Below are positions 63,831 to 64,000 of a stretch of 64,000 bases of DNA, piece by piece. Positions within the stretch are counted from its first letter, which is position 1; each line of letters starts with the position of its first letter. The stretch is from M3007 sp040397785. Its GTDB lineage: Bacteria > Bacteroidota > Bacteroidia > Chitinophagales > Saprospiraceae. The stretch lies in assembly GCA_040397785.1 (NCBI GenBank), contig JBBAVI010000015.1, forward strand, positions 1 through 64,000. The letters are read 5' to 3'. The position numbers and the translations under genes were made by a program. The notes beneath the pieces are model-generated. The model was not told the origin of the DNA. It searched no databases and saw only the letters and a list, made by a program, of their open reading frames with translations.

Positions 63831-64000
63831 TTATTTAAAAAAACCGTATTGCGCTCCAAAGGACATGCGCAACGTGGAAACATTTTCGTGCTCCCCGTAC
63901 ACTTCCGGGTTTTGGCTGAAGACGTAGGTTGGGCGGGCGAATACGCGCAAATTTCCGATTGCGAATAATTTTATGCCGATGCCAAATTCGAAACTGCGGG
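63831..64000 (-). CDS. Outer-membrane beta-barrel protein, 3' end only
   Basis: The minus strand reads an uninterrupted frame from the window edge to TAA at 63831-63833, ending SFEFGIGIKLFAIGNLRVFA and STLRMSFGAQYGFFK. Alternating hydrophobic residues and the terminal aromatic-rich strand are typical of a beta-barrel closing strand. The 5' part lies outside the window; the family cannot be named. Confidence 0.75.
   Translation of the reverse strand, partial: RSFEFGIGIKLFAIGNLRVFARPTYVFSQNPEVYGEHENVSTLRMSFGAQYGFFK

Overview
The window looks like a piece of a Bacteroidota chromosome, most likely from the Saprospiria/Chitinophagia side of the phylum; the order-level placement is inference. The evidence is a MurF-alanine racemase fusion, a PorE-like TPR/propeller/OmpA protein, lipoboxes followed by CKK, several promoters matching the Bacteroidota pattern TTTG-N20-TANNTTTG, few Shine-Dalgarno sites, a long eukaryote-like IleRS and many small single-copy housekeeping genes in the phylum's usual style. 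Gene density is high and there is no rRNA operon, CRISPR array, complete insertion sequence or prophage.

Layout. 0-4.4 kb: a hybrid histidine kinase, a small lipoprotein and a PKD-domain lipoprotein. 4.4-10.9 kb: a CAU tRNA with an isoleucine-type body, murF-alr, and the divergent tsaE-ald-HEAT/cyclophilin group. 10.9-12.9 kb: a decaying patch (orphan DUF433 gene, small membrane protein, a DUF1016 nuclease gene with an in-frame amber codon, the tail of a lost gene) bounded by inverted low-complexity repeats. 12.9-15.0 kb: an NtrC-type regulator and a secreted coiled-coil protein. 15.0-15.6 kb: a structured AT-rich region with a 36-bp perfect palindrome, overlapping hairpins and a cluster of DnaA boxes. 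15.6-20.4 kb: intein-containing dnaB, tatA, a Nif3-like gene and its zinc-ribbon partner. 20.5-27.3 kb: two secreted thioredoxin-fold proteins, a glycosyltransferase, the PorE-like protein, a predicted potassium channel with a periplasmic repeat domain, and a GldN-like secreted protein. 27.6-31.7 kb: a flavoprotein/polyferredoxin redox pair and an O-antigen ligase-like protein.

32-43.5 kb: two tandem ECF sigma paralogues, SDR, DUF2071, bcp, tadA, guaB, a VapBC-like toxin-antitoxin pair, a tiny ileS-like fragment, and an EmrAB-TolC-type drug efflux operon with a TetR gene. 43.5-48.6 kb: ileS, a secreted VOC protein and a three-copy tandem array of palindromic repeats. 48.6-57.6 kb: SNF2/SWIM helicase, DUF4256, a DUF6688-like membrane protein, katG, a transposase-like remnant, a LuxR-type regulator and a third ECF sigma factor. 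57.6-64 kb: DUF3108, a UPF0104-type membrane protein, an OmpA-family porin, glutamate dehydrogenase, an arginase-fold protein lacking the usual metal ligands, and the 3' end of an outer-membrane beta-barrel gene cut by the window edge.

Functional groupings: cell-wall precursor supply (murF-alr), outer membrane and secretion (PorE-like, OmpA, barrel), redox and peroxide defence (TlpA-like, Bcp, KatG), translation fidelity (tRNA-Ile2, IleRS, TadA, TsaE) and replication (dnaB plus DnaA boxes). No single large new defence or biosynthetic system is visible. The most distinctive items are the intein in the DnaB P-loop with a decayed endonuclease, the DnaA-box cluster in front of it, the flavoprotein/polyferredoxin pair, the channel protein and the palindromic repeat array.
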